DNA from: Citrus sinensis
Taxonomy: Eukaryota; Streptophyta; Magnoliopsida; Sapindales; Rutaceae
Direction: 5' to 3'
NCBI RefSeq assembly: GCF_022201045.2
Contig: NC_068563.1
Coordinates: 27,687,001 to 27,751,000 of the forward strand
DNA length: 64,000 nt
Part shown: positions 1 through 12,859 of the stretch, in pieces
Numbering within the stretch: position 1 is the stretch's first letter
Layout: the number at the start of each line of letters is the position of its first letter
The notes under the pieces: model-generated
Seen by the model: only the letters and a program-made list of their open reading frames with translations
What the model was told of the DNA's origin: nothing
Database searches by the model: none
Position numbers and translations under genes: made by a program

Positions 1-2640
1 GGAGTTAGATATTTGTTCTATAAAATATTAAATTATATAATCATTAAATAAATTGAAATCAGGGTTAAAATGTTAGTAGTGATTTAACTTATTAAAAAAA
101 AGGTGATGGTTTGGTCTAATAAAAACAAAGTCAATATTATAACATTGTCAATAGTAATAGGAAGTTACAAAATGATATAGTAACAATTAATAACATTTTT
201 GTAATCTGATGGTTTATTTTCTTGATAGTCATACGTATTCTTTTTCTTTTCATTAGATCAAATTATTCAAATATATCACATTCTCTATCAACACAATAAA
301 AAAGAATTTTATAAACAAATTTTAAATATACAGTTTTAATCATCTATGTTATAAGCATATTTATTGCACTGTTGTCATTTTTTTATTAAATATATGTACG
401 TTATTAAAAATTTAGTGTCGCATTGCTTGATATAGATATTATTTTATTCACATAGATATTTACCATAAATTTATAAATTAATACAGGGTAATAAAAAGTT
501 TTAAGTCCGCTTCCCATGTGTTTTATCTATGAAGTCATGTAAATTCGAGTAATAATAGAAAGGAATGTTGGTGTCTTATAGATAAGGTTTATCATCTTCA
601 TCCAAATTTCTTAATAAAAGGAAAAAAAAATTACCACATAACCCATGTTACTTATTATCATTTATTTCATTGATTTTTTTTTTCGTCGCCATTCATTAAC
701 CCCTCATGCGAAGCATTGGTGATGTTTATGGTCATGTGAATTCATTGTAACTGAAAATAAAAGTCCATATAAAAATGAGCTATCCGAACTAGAGACATTG
801 ATTCTAATACTATTACTAAAATTGTTTTAACCCACGCTGGGTAAGGGCCTAAGCAATAAAATTAAGAACAAGTATTAACAAAACACTTGAATTTAAGTGG
901 TATTTACTAGTTAGCTAAAAAGAAAATTGGACGAAAAAGATTTTTAATTACAAATGCATATGTATGGAAGCAGTCATTTAATTTGAAATTGCACACCTTG
1001 TATTGTGCAACTGCACATTCATATCAAACTCCAATTAGGGAGCTGGGGCTCCACAGCTTAGTTTCTGCCAATGAAAACTTGACATGTGCCCAATCGCATA
1101 CTATAAAATGTGCAACTTCATGCACCTAATCACACTTCAATAGTGTTCTGATGCAGGAAAAATTATACAAATAATGAAACTCTACTGCAAAAGTAAACGA
1201 AAAAGACACTGAACGACGTCCAAACTCGGAAATCTTTTCAAGGTGGTGAAATCCCGGCTGTCATGTTGGCTTTACTGTGTCTTTCAGACAAGCAAAGACA
1301 CGTATACTTTTTAACAGGACTTGGATCGGATTATACTATGTTGCATGGGGATTTTAATAGAGCCAGAGAGAGTATATTTGCATGATTTTACGTCGCATTT
1401 TCTACTGATTTACTAGATTCCATGGGATATTTGCGAGTTTCCTATGTGTTATTTGATGGCTTTATCCAAAATCTAGGTCCCACTATTTCACATCCAAACC
1501 CGTCTGAATAATTTTAAAATAATAATAATAGACATCCCAAATTTTATTTAAGATGATGTTTATGTATTAAGTGGTTAATATATAATTTTTTTTTTGTAAG
1601 TAAACTAATTATATTATCTTATCATCCACTTGATGAATACTATATTATTTAAGATGAAACTTTGAGATTTTTAGCACTAAATTCTAATATGAAAACAATT
1701 TTCACAACTGATTTGAAAGTGTAATTAAAATGGCCAAATTTTAGAACCGTTGGTTCAAATTGAGAACGTACGCATTTTAAGCCATAATTATGAGTCAACA
1801 TTCTCTGTTTTATCAACATGGTATAATGGATTTTTGTTTCCATGATTTATATATAATAAGAAACATAAAACTTGCATTCCAAATAAAATAAATATAAATT
1901 TAAGGGGGCCAAAATTTATTTACATAGAATTGAGCTAAACTTCAGTCAAATCTCTGATCTTTCCTTAATCTGTATTTCTGTGGGGCTAGTGCTTAAGCTT
2001 CGGTTTGCCCCAGTCGAATCTGTTTTACTGTGGAAGTGAAATAAATCCCAAGTTATAATCTCAATATTTTTATTTTGGACAAGTTTTGATAAGGTGTGTA
2101 TCAGAAAACCAATTTCATAATTTGTAAAATTAACTATTACTTCATTCCACCGTTTAATAAATTAATGTAGAAAAGAATTTATTTTCCATAAAAGCTCGAA
2201 CTCTTGCTGTCCAAGATGAAGTGAAGAGTAATTTATCACCCGACCCACGTTACGGCCCCTATCTGATACATGAAAAAGACGAATTGCCATGTCCCGTAGA
2301 TTCAAATTCTCTCTTAGGTCTATATATAATTGTGGACGGGAGACTTAACCGTCGAACTTAGAATTTTCAAATTAAAACAGGTAATATTTATTGTACGTGG
2401 AATTGGATGGAAATTTTATTTTAAACGTATGTGTTACCGGCTACTATCATAATATTAATTATTTTCTAATAACACGTACGTATCAACAAATTATACGTCT
2501 AAATGGATCGCAGACGAATGCAAAACCAACAAAGTAAAGCCAAAGGGAAGCTTTTTACGTGAAATTTAATTTGGTCATTTGGTTGCTTGCTGTCAATTAT
2601 CTTAAATTATGTCCACATCTGCATGGTCATGCTGTGCGCA
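1..2640. other. Upstream intergenic region, no gene seen
   Basis: AT-rich DNA with no open frame that resembles a protein and no RNA gene that I recognise. It forms the distal upstream region of the NAC gene that starts at 2793. Short ORFs here have no recognisable product. Confidence 0.7.
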
Positions 2641-2642
2641 AT

Positions 2643-2651
2643 ATATATAAA
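2643..2651 (+). promoter_or_regulatory. Probable TATA box of the NAC gene
   Basis: An ATATATAAA-type box lies about 145 bases before the NAC start codon, which leaves a 5' UTR of roughly 110 bases. Assignment rests on position and sequence only. Confidence 0.5.
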
Positions 2652-2792
2652 TGCCCTAACAGTGTTCTCACATAGTTACAAGTAATCTTGATCGATATCA
2701 TCGCGTTTCTTGATTCCCTCATCTCGATCACTTCGATTTTCATTGCCTTGGGGACGAAGAAATCAAGGCCCCTCTGAGCTAACTCTTTCAGC

Positions 2793-5147
2793 ATGGAGAG
2801 AGAGCATAACCCAGCTGCAAGTTTCCAATTTCCTCCTGGTTTCCGGTTCCATCCTTCTGATCAAGAGCTCATTGTTTATTACTTGCAAAACAAAGTTACT
2901 TCGCGCCCGCTACCAGCTTCATTGATTGCTGAAGTTGATCTTTATAAGTATAATCCATGGGAGTTGCCAAGTCTGTTATTCACCTCGTCCTGACACCAAA
3001 AGTTTCAGTTGACATGCTAATTGATCTTAATTACTTCTTTCTTAGATAATGAACTAATTCTGTTACCGTGTTTTGTATGTGAACAGAGCAGGCTTTGTTT
3101 GGTGAAGATGAATGGTTTTTCTTCAGTCCAAGAGACAGGAAGTACCCGAATGGAGAAAGGCCAAACCGAGCCGCAGGTTCAGGTTACTGGAAAGCCACTG
3201 GAACTGATAAACCTATTCTGAGTTCTGTTGGATCGGAGAACCTTGGAGTCAAGAAAGCTCTAGTGTTTTACACCGGCCGGCCACCGAGAGGAGCCAAGAC
3301 AGACTGGATGATGAATGAGTATAGACTTGCTGATACCAGGATTAAGCCCTCAAAGTCAAAAGGGTCCATGAGAGTAAGTGGGTATCACTGGTATATGCTA
3401 TATAACAGTGACTACCAATCATCTTTTTTTTTGTTTCCTTCTTTTTTGCCGTCTGTATTTGAAACTCTAGGGTTTTGCGATGACGTCAATAATATGCATT
3501 TTAGGGTTCAACTTTGCTGCATGTTATTTTTTAGGCTATCACACGCCCGAATTTCATACTCAAATCAGAAATTAACTAAGTTTTCATTCAGCTCTTACTC
3601 TTAAGGGTCATCTTAGAGATTCGATAATTAACCTTTTGTTTCCATGACAAGAGAGCCTAACCAACTTGGATTTTGCTCAAATATACTCAAAACACCTTTT
3701 AGTTGATTAGTTATGTTTGGAACCTAGGTGTTGACTTTAGAAAGCGAAGCAACAAAATTGCTGAAGCTTTTTTCCTTATAATAGTTTAGTCTTTAGGGGA
3801 GACTGGGATACACCCTAAAAGCTTGTGAACCAACACTACCTCAAATTTCAAGGCTAGCAGGCAATAATACCCTAGTACATATACCGTGTTACCGCACTCA
3901 TCTACTTTTCTGTATATGTCCTCAATGTCACTTCTAAAAAGCCGTGAATTAATTAGTCACCTTTGATTTTAGCTTCCAAAATATTGACAGCCCAAGCACG
4001 TAGCAAAGCATTGCGTCGAGAAGTTATATTTTTCAATATACTCTTCTCTGTTTTATTCTATCCTCAATCCCTCCACAGTCTATAAACATTCTCTTGAATC
4101 TTCTAAAACTTAGTACTTTGTCTCCAACTCTCAGTAACTGAAAGCAAAAGGATAGAAACAAATAAACTATAATGAAAATCAACACATTTTCCTTTGAGTT
4201 CCGACATTCTGATGTGTAATGAAGAAAATTCCAAAATATTTGGGAACAGGGTTACGAGCCACTAGGATATGAACCATTTTACGATATCTGAAGTATTCTA
4301 TTCTCTTGTGCAGACAAGGGGACCTTAATTTTGAATAGATATTGTCCTTTAGTGGGGCACGAGTATTAGAAGCACTAAAGTAATTAAAGTAACACAAAGT
4401 TCTTACTTCAAATTGGTCAATGAAGAATAAAATTTATTAATTTAATTGTGCCAATTCTGTCCGACTCTGTTTTGAGTTCCTACATTAACTTTCATACCAA
4501 CTTTTATCAATCATAACGTGATTGAGTGCATTAAAAAACATTTTCACTTGTTCTCACAGTTGGATGACTGGGTACTGTGCCGGGTTCGACATAAAAGCAA
4601 CATGCCAAAGAGCGCATGGGAAATTCACGGCACTCAAACGGCAGAATTGGTGAATTACTCACCAAGGACTGAGATGGCTCGGCCTGCATATGTAAACCAT
4701 AACGATGACATGATCAGAGATTGTCTAACGAAAGACTGCAGACTATTAGCTTCTATACTTGCCGGTCAAGCTCTCCCTCCTATTCAAACAGTTTCAAGTC
4801 TAAGCTGTCAGGGAAGCAACAATGGCAACAATTCTACTCCGGCCTATGGGGAATGTGCTCCTAGCGGAGTGAATTCCCCACTAACTGTTTCTTCTAAGGA
4901 TACTCTTTTCAACCCATTGAAGAGGAAGCCTAGTGAGGAAAACTGGTGTGAGAACCTGCTTCCATTCAACAAGAAATCAATTTGTGACAACAAGGATCTG
5001 GATTTTCCACTTAGCAAAGCACTGCCTAACCATGGTATAGACTACTACAGTCAGTGTCAAGAAGGCATCTACAATAATCCTTCAGATACCCTCATTGATT
5101 TCCCGGAGCTTAACGAATTGGCTTTCACTAGCAAATATTTGCAATAA
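2793..5147 (+). CDS. NAC-domain transcription factor, NAP/NAM-like group
   Basis: Three exons: 2793-2970, 3087-3373 and 4560-5147, joining to 350 residues with GT-AG introns. This is the standard NAC layout, with both introns inside the DNA-binding domain. NAC proteins are nuclear, plant-specific transcription factors that bind DNA as dimers. The NAC domain covers about residues 11-165, with subdomain A ([14 protein letters not shown]), the [10 protein letters not shown] segment, the [13 protein letters not shown] segment and the closing DDWVLCR. The C-terminal half (about 166-350) is Ser/Asn-rich and acidic, ends in [10 protein letters not shown], and fits a transcription-activation region. 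No membrane segment is seen, so it is not an NTL type. I saw no miR164 site. The N-terminal domain resembles the senescence/fruit NAP-NAM group, but I cannot fix the orthologue. The start ATG directly opens a typical NAC N-terminus. Confidence 0.93.
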
Positions 5148-5767
5148 TGAACCCTTAAGTGAAGACCAATAGTCAGACTGTACAGCATAAAATGTAGATA
5201 AGTTATGACCCTGGTATCGGGGCATGAGTGTGACTTAGCGGTTCATATTAATAATCTAGATTGTAATTCATTGTCTGTAAAAGCAAGGAGTATTTAAGTA
5301 CCTGTTTATTGAACTTCCCAACTTGCAACATCTATAATGTGAAAAATATTATGGTTACACATAAATTGATCATGCATAAAATCGGAAGGAAACTCGAAGA
5401 AGCATCTATTATGCAATAACATACAGGGTTAATAAAACAATGTTGACAAATGAAAAACTGTAAAATATTACAATATCACATTTTGACCTTTTTTATTGCT
5501 GAGCACTTTGTTATGTGTGGGAGAAACGATGAACTAATAGATTATTAAATAGTCAATCCAGTTAGGCGCCATATTCAAACCAGCTTCCGGAGGCCAATCC
5601 ACAATTAATCCCAGGGGCTCTTAGGGTTGGTGTATTCTTTTCTATTCCGCAGTTTCGTCCCAAGTAAAGAGCAGAAAATGGTGAAAATCAAACCAAAACA
5701 AATCCTCAAACAAATAAACAATATAACAACATGCTGATACTGGTGGCTGAATAAGAAGCCTCTCAAA
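5148..5767. other. Convergent intergenic region between NAC and SYP71
   Basis: About 620 bases hold the 3' ends of two genes that point at each other. It must contain both 3' UTRs and polyadenylation signals. No further gene is visible. Confidence 0.6.
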
Positions 5768-8700
5768 TCAATTTTTCAGTGCTCTGCAATAAAAAGAAAA
5801 TATGTCATTAGATTTTTTTTTTTGGGGGGGGTGCGGGGCGGGAAGGGGGAGGAAACACAGTTTATGAATAGAGAATCAGCGTCTATACTCTAAAGTGAGT
5901 ACTTTCGGGAGATATGACAACATATTATTTCAACCTAGTTGAGTTTTCTGATACTACAGCAGGAAGAACTTAGTCTTCCTGAATGACTTGCATTAATTTA
6001 GGAGAGCATAGACTACCATCTCTCCACCATGACATCAATGACTCAGGATTCATTCCACACAAGATGCAACATTCACCAATTTTCAAAGAATTCAGGAATA
6101 TGATGCTGGCGAAAGCCTAAACTAGGACAACAAGAGAGATTAGACGCTAATGTCACTAAGTCAGTAATTTCCTATAGCGTACAATTGTGTACTAAAAAGT
6201 GAATTTTGGTACCCTTGTACCACATGAAGTGAAGAATTTGCAAACGCTATAGGACCAGAAAGATCTCAGCATCGAATCATAGGAATGGCCCACACATGCA
6301 GCGCAAATATTTCTGTAACTAATAAGTCAGTGACAGGAAACTCAATGGGGCTGCAAAACAACTGACAAATACAGCTTTCTTACATATGAGAGAGAGAGAC
6401 TCCCAAGAAAATTTCCCAACAAGAAATTGAATCGAAACTTTATATTGCTCATCTGTCTATGAAGATAGAACAATTATTTAACTTAAGGATAAATTTCGAA
6501 TTATCCTTGATGAAATGACAATCTTCAAAATACCCTCAAATTATTGTATAAACCTCCTCCTATTTTTGTTAAGAAGATGAAAAATTTTCATTAATGCACC
6601 CCCACTTTTTCCTTTTATTAAATAAAAATAGGTGAAGTTAACAATAATTTAGCGGTATTTTGAAGATTTTCATTTTTCCAGAGGGTAACCCGAAATTAAT
6701 CCTTAATGCAAATTTCTGAGCAAACAATATTTCAAGCTACTGATGCCATGGCTATAGTTCATTTAGGATATTGCTAGCCAATACAAGATGGGCCATGTTA
6801 TGCTAGTCACACAATCATGTTCAAGTAAGAAACGAGAAATGAAAGACCATTAATGAGAGAACACAACAAAAGCTAAGCACCAACATTGAATCATGGACAA
6901 AAGGAGAAGATTAAGAACTTACTGGTATAAATATGAGGCAATTCCCAAAATTACGCAAAGCAAAATGATGTCAATGCAGAAGTTTCTGCTGGACCTCACC
7001 TGGAATAAAAGTGAGAAAGCCATCTGTTGGAACCAAGCCAATCTCTCCGCATAACGGGCAATTAATCATGGAACACTGAACAATAAAAAATTCAAATAAA
7101 ATCATCCATTCTGGTTAATTACCTTTAAAAGAGTTTCCTTGAGTCTCACATTGTTGTTTTTCAGGTCAGAAGTTGCTTTGTCCACCTGCAGAGGCACCAA
7201 ATTAGAATGCAGTGATGCATATAAAGACTCTTTTCACATCATTAATTCTGTTTGTGCGTCTGATAAAGAAGAAATATGCTGAGCATAGCAACAAACTTCT
7301 AACCTTTGTATCAATTTCATCAATTAATGGAACTTGCCTATCCAATTCCTGAACATGCCAAATAAATTATCAATATGTGCTTTTGTCTGAGAGGATCATG
7401 AACTAAATTCTATGAAAAATAACCAACCTCATTCATATCAAGTGCCAAATTTTTCAGTGTATCCAATCCCTCTGAAATAACATCAAGTCCTTGGTCCTGT
7501 GCAAATGTCATTGAACCAAATGTGAAGGTATCAGCATGTGGATAGAGCAGTATCCTTATGAAATCAACTGCCTCATTTGTTTACATTTCAAAAATAAAAG
7601 GTACTGTATTGATTAAGAATGTTACATGCCTGTTTCATTTTCCTCATTTCACATTCTTGCCTAAACTGACTTGATTCTTCACTTTGCTGAAAAAAATCAT
7701 CACCAATGTTCCCGTCTGATGGTTTGTCTCCAAACAATCAAGCCTAATTACCCAAATTCAATTGAAAAACTGTGATTCAAGAAAAAGCAAGAACAATGAT
7801 AAACACCTGAGTCAAATTTGATATTTTTATTAGATGCTGAAGTTGCCCATCCTCCATTTGCTTTAGTAGCATTCGTGTTCCCATCCGGTATTGCTTCAAT
7901 CCTCTCTGATAGTCCAAGGACCAAATCGTGACGAGTTTCTTGTTCTTCCTTAGAAAGTCCCTTAACCTGTGAATATAGCAATAGTATTATGACTTCCAAG
8001 TCCTGGAAAATCCTGCATTACTTTCATAATTGATCCAGAGGGATAGTTTCGACAGACGGTGCTAGTCAATGTAAGAACTTTGGGAATTTCCATTTGATAA
8101 TTAAAGTTTCTACCTAAAGTCAATCCCACATCCATAAAAAACAAATGACCTAAGAACACATGCACATTCATACGCTTAAAGAAGCATAATGTAGCAAAAC
8201 TTCCCCTTTAAAAACTGTAATTGATAGAAAATTCAAAATAATTCTCCAATTTGCAAGTGTAGAACTTCATCAACTCTCCTCCCAACTCTGTACTTTTTTA
8301 CCTTTTTCAAGATAGACCTTTTTTTCCCAGTAAACTCCAGTACCATGTGTCAAGTTGGGGATGTTAGTTTTTATTTTATTTTTATTTATAATTTCTCATG
8401 GAAATGGGATTTATAAACTAGACTCAGGAAAGATATCTAGAAAACTCAAGTAGCAAACAAGGCTCCATTGGTGTCCTATGCTTGATCCCAAAACCTATGT
8501 GTGCTTCTTTTTGTAATTTTCATCTAATCTTGGAGAGTCTTGTAGTTTTTCTTAGTGAATCTTCATAAATACTATCTACTATGGTTTCTTATTTATCATT
8601 GTTAATTTTTTTTACCTTCTCATTTGACTTTGTATAGTAGAAAGCAAACTTTTGTCATTTGCACCCAATCGTTCAGAGTCAGACACAATAACAGCTGGAC

Positions 8701-9618
8701 CAAAGCACTCCAGTTTATCCGACACCAATCAAGTTCCGAACTGCAGGCCGACTAATCGATAAGCTTCTTTTAGGAGCTAACACCAACACAATTAACTAAT
8801 TTAAAAGGCAAACCTATGTAAAAGAGAATAACACCCATCATAAAAAAGCAACTTGAGAGCTAAACTACAATACGGTAGAATCCAATTATATGGCATTTAG
8901 ATCACCTGTGCCGTTATTATCTCAACATCATGAATCCTCAAAGGCTTATAAAAGGAAAATGTCACTCTCTACTTAATGCTGACAAATGGTACCATCTAAT
9001 TTTGACCTCTAACTCTAAAATGTAGTAAATAATCTGATCCTGGATTCACAAATCTGAAATTTTAAAAATAGCACCGGCGTGTAGTTCAGAAAAGTAATAA
9101 ATGAAACAATGACTAACCATACAATTATGGAACAAAATTACCTTCTTGCGCGCCAATTTTTGCAGTTTAGGAACTTCCTCCAGCAGTCGGGCCTTGGTCC
9201 GACGAACCTCTGCCTTCATTGCAACCGCAGCCGCCCTGTTGGTCTCCATTGATGCTGTTTCAGCTTTCTGCAAAACTTAAATGAATTTGTAGAAAATCAC
9301 GTAAGTAGAAGCAAATTCAAAGAGTAATGCCAGAGCATTTTTAAAATTGAAAATCTATTAAAACAAAATAATCCACATAAAATTCATTTTATCGGACATT
9401 TTGTCATTGATATTCAAACAAAAATAAAAATTGAAGGGAAAAAAAAAGGAGAGCTTCCTGACAAGGAGAGCTTTGTCGATTTCGGATTCGACGGTAGCGT
9501 AGAAGCGAGCGAAGGCGTCGTCGCCATGAGCATTGAGGTCACGCTGTTTCTCGATATCATACTTGTCGTATTTCTTGCAAATGTCGTCGAGTCTGAAGAG
9601 AATATCGATCACGGTCAT
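5768..9618 (-). CDS. SYP71: Syntaxin SYP71, Qc-SNARE
   Basis: Nine exons, in gene order: 9463-9618, 9142-9267, 7807-7966, 7630-7727, 7428-7496, 7304-7348, 7123-7185, 6923-6999 and 5768-5783. They give 269 residues; Arabidopsis SYP71 is 266. The SYP7 family is a plant Qc-SNARE group acting at the ER, plasma membrane and cell plate in vesicle fusion. The N-terminus MTVIDILFRLDDICKKYDKY is the family signature. The SNARE motif runs over about residues 178-240, with the zero-layer Gln at about 208 in LDRQVPLIDEID. A C-terminal anchor follows (about 246-263, CIDIILLCVILGIASYLY) with a very short tail. The last exon encodes only the final five residues. Intron 4 has a GC donor (CAG|GCATGT at 7630/7629). 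Intron 8 carries an inverted-repeat element. The family is certain; the choice of SYP71 over SYP72/73 rests on overall similarity. Confidence 0.94.
6483..6706. mobile_element. MITE-like inverted repeat in SYP71 intron 8
   Basis: 224 bases with long imperfect terminal inverted repeats of about 58 bases. Both ends read TTAAGGAT(A/T)AATTTCG inwards, and the arms meet again at AATCTTCAAAATACC. The body has no coding capacity. The element starts and ends with TTAA, so a TTAA or TA target duplication cannot be told apart from the repeat itself, and the superfamily is left open. Confidence 0.6.
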
Positions 9619-12550
9619 CTTGCACCAATGAGAGACAGAGAGACAAATTTGATCTCGATTCTCTCTCTTTCTCTCCGATTTTCGCCATTTCTGTTTTACT
9701 CTCTCTTCTCATCACTTTCTATTTTGGGAAGTCCAAAAACGAGTCGTTGAGCGCGGAGTGCGTTTTGTGAAGAAAGATGATGATCACAGCGTGGGCCATT
9801 TTACCGGTTTCTGTTTTTGGCGGGTTTACAAATTTCTGTATCCTTCGCGTCCGTTATTTTAGATCATCGGCAAATTAATTTTATCTTTTAAATATTTATT
9901 TATTTATTTTATGGTAAAAAAAAGTGAAAAATATATTATTTTTAAAAGACTCTTTATATAGAAATAAGTTGATATTATTTTAATTAAATAAATATTTTTT
10001 AAAGAAAAAATAAATAGTAATTAAAACACTTCTCTCTCTTTCTAATAAAAAATAATAAAATATAAATTAAAGAGAGAGAAAACAACTCTATAAAATTAAA
10101 GAAAAATAATCATTTCTTATTTAAAAAAATCTTAATTGAAGTATTTTTTAAAGTCTTAAATGTTGATGTAACTCTTCAAATAAATAATAAAATCTTATTT
10201 GAAAAACCTTTTCAAGATGCACTTATTTCTTTTATTTTTTAAAAATTTTTATAAATTTTCTTTTAAATCAAGATAAGAATAATAATCTCAATCTCAATTT
10301 GAAAATTTTTTTCTTTAGTTTCTCGGCAATCAAATACTGAGTAATGCTTTTGAACAATCATAATTAATGATGACAATTTGAGTGAGTGGATTAACAATCA
10401 TAAATTTGGTTAAATTGTCCATGTCTAACGAACCGTTTGATTCTCATATCTTTTCACATCATGAAAACGCACGGTACTGCATTAGATAATTTAACCAAAT
10501 TTATCAATTATCACTTTGGTATTTCTTCAACGAATGGGTAAAAAGCCGCATCAAACTTTGATTTGATAGCGGCAGAATTTGATCGAATCCATTATGAATT
10601 ACACAATCTGACAATTTGACAATTTCATTAAAAATTAAAAATGGCTTACAAAAATTATAGTCTCGCATTTTGTTAAGAGCATTAATATCCTGAAAATTGC
10701 TTTTATAATTGCACCAACAAGAGCTGCGGCTACGCTTCATATTGTAATGAATGGAGAAGAAAATGACCGACACAGCGGTGTACAACTTTGGGTGCGTAAA
10801 ATTCCTCAGATAAATCGTATGAAACAAAAGAGGAAAAAGGGAAGAAGAAAGAATAACAGAAAGAAGTAAAAACAAATGGAAGCAACTAATATAAGCATAA
10901 TAGACGAGATCAAAAATGCTGGGGAGACGGCTACAATCACCCGCTTGTTTCTAACATGTTTCATCACTAGAATAATGAAGAATCTGCCATTTCACATCAT
11001 CCTTCTAAGGAAATAAGGAGAAACAACTGGAGACTTGTGTATGGAACAATGTAATTTGTGAAAAGTACAGAACATGGTAGAAATGGGATCTCGAGGTTTC
11101 CTTTTACCCAAGGAGATGGTAAATGGCCAACGTTGGATGATGTTGAAAACAAAACAAATTTAACTTGGACCTGATGAATTCAACTTGAAAACGAAGAACC
11201 TGCAAAACTTTCTCAAGTTTTTAATCATACAATTGCACTTTTAAAAACTAATTTCCTAACTGCGGTGCCCTTAAACTTCACTGTTGAATCAAAATCAAGT
11301 TGTAACCTATTGTAAAGCTACATTGGGAACTTTACATGCATTCTACAGCATGAGAATCTCACATGAATTACAACATTGGCTTCTTGCTCATCAAAGGCTC
11401 TGGCCCTTATAATATAAAACCAAAAGAGCAGTCTAATGATGGACAGTTTGCATCAGTGCACAGGCTTGTCCCCAAAGTGTTATCCTCTCTTCCCAAGAAA
11501 GAGGGAAAGGAACACGGCGTTCAATATGAAAAGGCCAGGTACTTACTCTCAATTTAATATCTATCCGCCTTCAATTGGAAACTTGACATGCATTCTACAG
11601 CATGAGAATCTCAAAATTGGAGCAATTGCTGCCGTAAGGTGGAAAAGATGAAATGTTTAAGCATCCATCTTCCACAGTAACCCACAACAATTTCAAGCAC
11701 CAACATATATGGCTACCAAGACATTTTGGCATTAGCTCTGCTCTCCCAATAAAACAGTTTCCCTCTAACCCATCGATTATTGAGTGTCATGATCAAAAAA
11801 TTATCAAAATGAAATATAGGAGTCAAACAGTCGCTGAACTCTAATGCAACTACAAATACTCATTGGATTCTAATGCAACTTCACCACAAGGTTAAGCAGC
11901 TCACACCAGCACTACAGTGGAATCAGGGCAAAAGCACACAGACTAAGGGTTAATCACTCACACCCAGGTAAAACAGACAGATGAAGATATACAAGTTAAT
12001 AGTTCCAAAATTTTCTTTCTAAATCATCGCCAAAGAAATTAGCGATTTGACTCCCCATGTCAGAATCTAAACACAGACCAGTGTCCGTATTTGATATCAT
12101 TTCCATGGATAAACATTACATAAACCGACAAACAAAAGAAGATACTTCCTGACCAGTAAAAAACTCAAATCTTAGAAGCAACACGGACTCATTACAATCC
12201 AACAAAAAACCCTCTTGTTGGTTCACAATTTATTAGAGTAAATATACTAATCTTTATGTTATACCCCCTAATTGGTACCTCATTGCATTAATTATAACAC
12301 AAAAAATTAAAATTTTTTAAAAAAGTAATAATAATCCAATCAAAACAACTAGATCAATGATTAACAAATAAACGCAATTAAAGCACCAAAGGCTCATCCA
12401 CTACCTCAACGTCAAGTCAAAACCAGCAAAGTCCAAATTTTTAGCCATCATTTACAAAGAGAAAAAAAAAACCAAAAAAAGAACAAAAATCTAAATATAA
12501 AATAAGCCAGAGCAAACTAAAGTTACCATCAACAATCGTGATTCTCTCGG
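9619..12550. other. Intergenic region between SYP71 and SEC61B
   Basis: It contains the SYP71 promoter (just right of 9618), AT-rich filler at about 9880-10450, and the 3' side of SEC61B. Several short ORFs occur but none resembles a known protein. The only structure I can support is a 28-base exact direct repeat at 11334-11361 and 11586-11613. Confidence 0.55.
11321..11616 (+). repeat. Pair of direct repeats, 28-base identical core
   Basis: The 28 bases at 11334-11361 recur exactly at 11586-11613, 252 bases downstream. Similarity extends about 13 bases to the left with a few mismatches. No tandem array joins the copies. Confidence 0.8.
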
Positions 12551-12859
12551 TTAGTTAGCGGATTTGTGACGGTAGAGCTTCCCGAAGACGTGAAGAGCGG
12601 TAACGAACCCGATAAAGCAGAGGCTCATGAGGAGGACGACGGTGGGCGAGATCTTCAGCCCGGGAGCATCATCAGTGTAGAATCGGAGCATGTTTGTGCT
12701 AGCTCCGGCGCCGCCGACCGAGCCTGAGCCGTTGCCGGATGATCCAGTGACGCGGCGGCGGCGCATCCCCGCTGTGGCGGCTGCTGAGCCTCGGGGAGCC
12801 ACGACGCCGGGTCGCGAGGTGGCGGAGGAGGTGGAGGATTGCGATGAGCCTCGGGCCAT
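12551..12859 (-). CDS. SEC61B: Sec61 beta, ER translocon subunit
   Basis: Single exon of 102 residues. Sec61 beta is the small tail-anchored subunit of the ER protein-conducting channel, with Sec61 alpha and gamma. The cytosolic N-terminal part is Ser/Gly/Ala-rich and holds the Arg cluster MRRRRV at about residues 32-37. The conserved core [20 protein letters not shown] precedes one hydrophobic segment at about 72-92 and a short basic tail [10 protein letters not shown] chose the ATG at 12859 (MARGSSQSS) rather than in-frame sequence further upstream because plant Sec61 beta proteins start this way and the usual length is about 80-110. The gene is intronless and locally GC-rich compared with its surroundings, as expected from Ala/Gly/Arg codons. 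Confidence 0.95.
   Translation of the reverse strand: MARGSSQSSTSSATSRPGVVAPRGSAAATAGMRRRRVTGSSGNGSGSVGGAGASTNMLRFYTDDAPGLKISPTVVLLMSLCFIGFVTALHVFGKLYRHKSAN

Noticed and set aside
2710..2925. 71-codon frame overlapping the NAC leader and first exon
   Set aside because: Out-of-frame shadow of NAC exon 1.
10504..10875. 123-codon open frame on the minus strand
   Set aside because: Low-complexity composition typical of AT-rich intergenic DNA and no family signature.
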